From: Allorhizobium ampelinum S4
GTDB lineage: Bacteria; Pseudomonadota; Alphaproteobacteria; Rhizobiales; Rhizobiaceae
Length of the DNA stretch: 64,000 bases
Direction: 5' to 3'
NCBI RefSeq assembly: GCF_000016285.1
Contig: NC_011981.1
Span: 186,001 to 250,000 of the forward strand
Both the position numbers and the translations under genes were made by a program. Shown here piece by piece: positions 62,709 to 64,000 of the stretch (position 1 is its first letter; each line of letters begins with the position of its first letter). The notes under the pieces are model-generated. The model was given only the letters and a program-made list of their open reading frames with translations. It was not told where the DNA came from and did not search any database.

Positions 62709-63640
62709 GGGGTCGTCAGGATGAAGCGTTCGACATCGTCGAGGATACGGTTTGCCGAGCTGATGCCGTAGAAGCTCTGCCAAGGGCCGCGGTCGACCCG
62801 ATAGGCGCGACCTTCACGAACAGCGGGCAGCAATTGCCAGAGAGGGTTCTCCGTCACCTGCTTTTCCAGCACGTCATCCGGCCCGCTTTCGAAACCGCTG
62901 GCGGATACGTAGAGAAGCACGTCGCCATCAAGATTTGCCAGCTCCTCCCAGTCTGGACGCTTCACGATCGTGCCGTCAGTCACGGTCTCGTAGGCCGTTC
63001 GCTTTACGCCTGCCTCATGCAGCACCGCGAAAGGGGCGTAGGCGTTCGGTCCGTCGACAAACACGACAAACCGGTCAGGGGCCAAACGGACGGTAGAGAC
63101 CGTGAGTTTCTTGTCTTTCATGCGTTCACGAATGGCCGAGACACGGTCATTGTAGGCCGTCAAAGAACTCCTCGCCACACCTTCACGACCGGTCACTTCG
63201 GAAAGGCGCTGGAGATAGACCTTCCAGTCCATATGCTTGAAAAGCACCGTTGGTGCAATCTTGGCAGCCTGTTCGTAGATGCCGGAATGGGCCTCCGCCG
63301 AACCGATGATAAGATCCGGTTTCAAGGCTGCGACACGCTCGAGGCTTGGCTCCCTGGGATTGCCGAGATCGACCATTTTTTCGGCCCTGACCACATCGAG
63401 CACTTCGCTTTCCGTGATTGCCATATAAGGGGTCGCGATGACAGGTGCCTTCAGTTCGATCAGCATTCCAAGCGTGATCAGCGGGTCGAGCGTGACGATC
63501 CGTTTTGGCGCAGCCGGAATGCAGAGGGGCGGATTGTAGACGTCCTCGGTCAGCAAGGTCCCCTGGCAGGCGGCCTGCGCCAGTGAACCGGTCATAAGAA
63601 ACGCGAGGAGAAACAGACAGAAACGCAAGAGGGCCACCAT
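62705..63640 (-). CDS. Iron-siderophore ABC transporter substrate-binding protein (FecB/FepB type)
   Basis: The 311-residue periplasmic protein has a signal peptide ending near SLAQA|AC and the class III (BtuF-like) binding fold, with PKRIVTLDPLITLGMLIEL, RVAALKPDLIIGSAEAHSGI and ISSANRILDDVERF. A Cys follows at the cleavage region (AACQG), but no convincing lipobox is present. It delivers a ferric siderophore to the two permeases. The exact siderophore is unknown. Confidence 0.87.
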   Translation of the reverse strand: MVALLRFCLFLLAFLMTGSLAQAACQGTLLTEDVYNPPLCIPAAPKRIVTLDPLITLGMLIELKAPVIATPYMAITESEVLDVVRAEKMVDLGNPREPSLERVAALKPDLIIGSAEAHSGIYEQAAKIAPTVLFKHMDWKVYLQRLSEVTGREGVARSSLTAYNDRVSAIRERMKDKKLTVSTVRLAPDRFVVFVDGPNAYAPFAVLHEAGVKRTAYETVTDGTIVKRPDWEELANLDGDVLLYVSASGFESGPDDVLEKQVTENPLWQLLPAVREGRAYRVDRGPWQSFYGISSANRILDDVERFILTTP

Positions 63641-63698
63641 TTTGTCGCCGGAAATCGAAAACGGCTGCGGGGGTAATGCCCCCCGCAGCCCGAGATAA

Positions 63699-64000
63699 TC
63701 AGAACTTGGCCCGGAGGTTCAATCCGAATGATCGGCGCTTGCCAGCCTGGCCGTAAGGCAGCGAGTAATCCGGATCAATCAGGGTGAAGTATTTTTCATC
63801 CGTCAGGTTCTCCGAAAACAGCGTCACCTGCCAATTGTCCTTCTTGAAACCCACCTGCGCGTTGACGATGAAGCGCGCATCAATCTTGTACATGCCGTTC
63901 GTGCCGAAGCGCGAATTATAGCTCGTCGTGTACTTGGCATCGGCTCCGACAAAAACACCATTTTGGAACTCATAACGACCGCCAAAGCCCAGGCTCCATT
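63699..64000 (-). CDS. TonB-dependent siderophore receptor, C-terminal part (cut by window edge)
   Basis: The last 100 or so residues of an outer-membrane receptor are visible, running open to the window edge with no stop: FGGRYEFQNGVFVGAD, QVTLFSENLTDEKYF and the terminal LNLRAKF. NLTDEKY and the closing Phe are standard for TonB-dependent receptors. It is the first visible gene of the iron operon, 58 bases before the binding protein. The N-terminus is outside the window, so the presence of a FecR-contacting signalling domain cannot be judged. Confidence 0.87.
   Translation of the reverse strand, partial: WSLGFGGRYEFQNGVFVGADAKYTTSYNSRFGTNGMYKIDARFIVNAQVGFKKDNWQVTLFSENLTDEKYFTLIDPDYSLPYGQAGKRRSFGLNLRAKF

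Noticed and set aside
1..64000. CRISPR arrays, rRNA, tRNA, replication origin
   Set aside because: No regularly spaced short repeats, no rRNA or tRNA-like sequence and no repABC or oriV-like iterons were noticed on reading the window.

Overview
The window looks like part of a secondary replicon (megaplasmid or chromid) of a Rhizobiaceae member of the Agrobacterium/Rhizobium/Allorhizobium type. The reasons are an overwhelming density of ABC importers with private regulators, rhizobial-type IS6 and IS5 relics, a DUF1403-ScpB gene pair, a eukaryotic-type topoisomerase IB and a FecIR-type iron region. No rRNA, tRNA, CRISPR array or replication origin was seen. The taxonomic call is an inference from gene content only.

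Region by region. (1) 111-12699 is a sulfur-acquisition block: a flavin monooxygenase of the sulfone/sulfonate type, divergent from an SsuABC-like importer, then a cystine-type importer, then two tandem, diverged MetQ-MetN-MetI importers. (2) 12700-14265 has no protein gene. It holds a well-structured candidate small RNA with a terminator (about 12917-13039), another terminator-like hairpin, and a fused IS5/IS6 relic. (3) 14266-18996 encodes a GntR regulator, a polar amino-acid importer lacking its own ATPase, and a gamma-glutamyltransferase without a signal peptide. It is followed by an esterase pseudogene, a small unknown gene and a broken IS6 transposase. (4) 21210-32669 is a catabolic island: a ProU-type importer (ProX, ProV, two ProW-like permeases), a proline racemase/hydroxyproline epimerase-family enzyme with an altered active site, a DAO-type FAD oxidoreductase, an aldehyde dehydrogenase, a DapA-family lyase, a GlxA-type AraC regulator and two divergent paralogous GntR regulators. 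The enzyme set matches the trans-4-hydroxyproline route to 2-oxoglutarate. IS6 relics lie on both sides. (5) 33320-42748 is one eight-gene operon: a peptide-type ABC importer, a DeoR regulator, an M20-family amidohydrolase and two choline-kinase/APH-like phosphotransferases. Its ATPase is a DppD-DppF fusion whose first half lacks catalytic residues. I regard this operon as the strongest candidate for an undescribed catabolic system. (6) 43079-49753 carries topoisomerase IB, a repeat-rich autotransporter, a small exported protein, and DUF1403 plus ScpB. (7) 49794-52655 carries a TetR regulator divergent from a linalool dehydratase/isomerase-family protein and a soluble SCO-like protein. (8) 53491-57674 is a two-gene RND efflux system. 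(9) 57791-64000 is an iron-siderophore locus: FecR, FecI, ABC ATPase, two FecCD permeases, a binding protein, and the C-terminus of a TonB-dependent receptor cut by the window edge.

Most operons are tightly packed, with ATGA-type or few-base overlaps. Several binding-protein genes are followed by hairpins that would let them be expressed above their permeases. All functional calls rest on motif recognition by eye; no database search was run.
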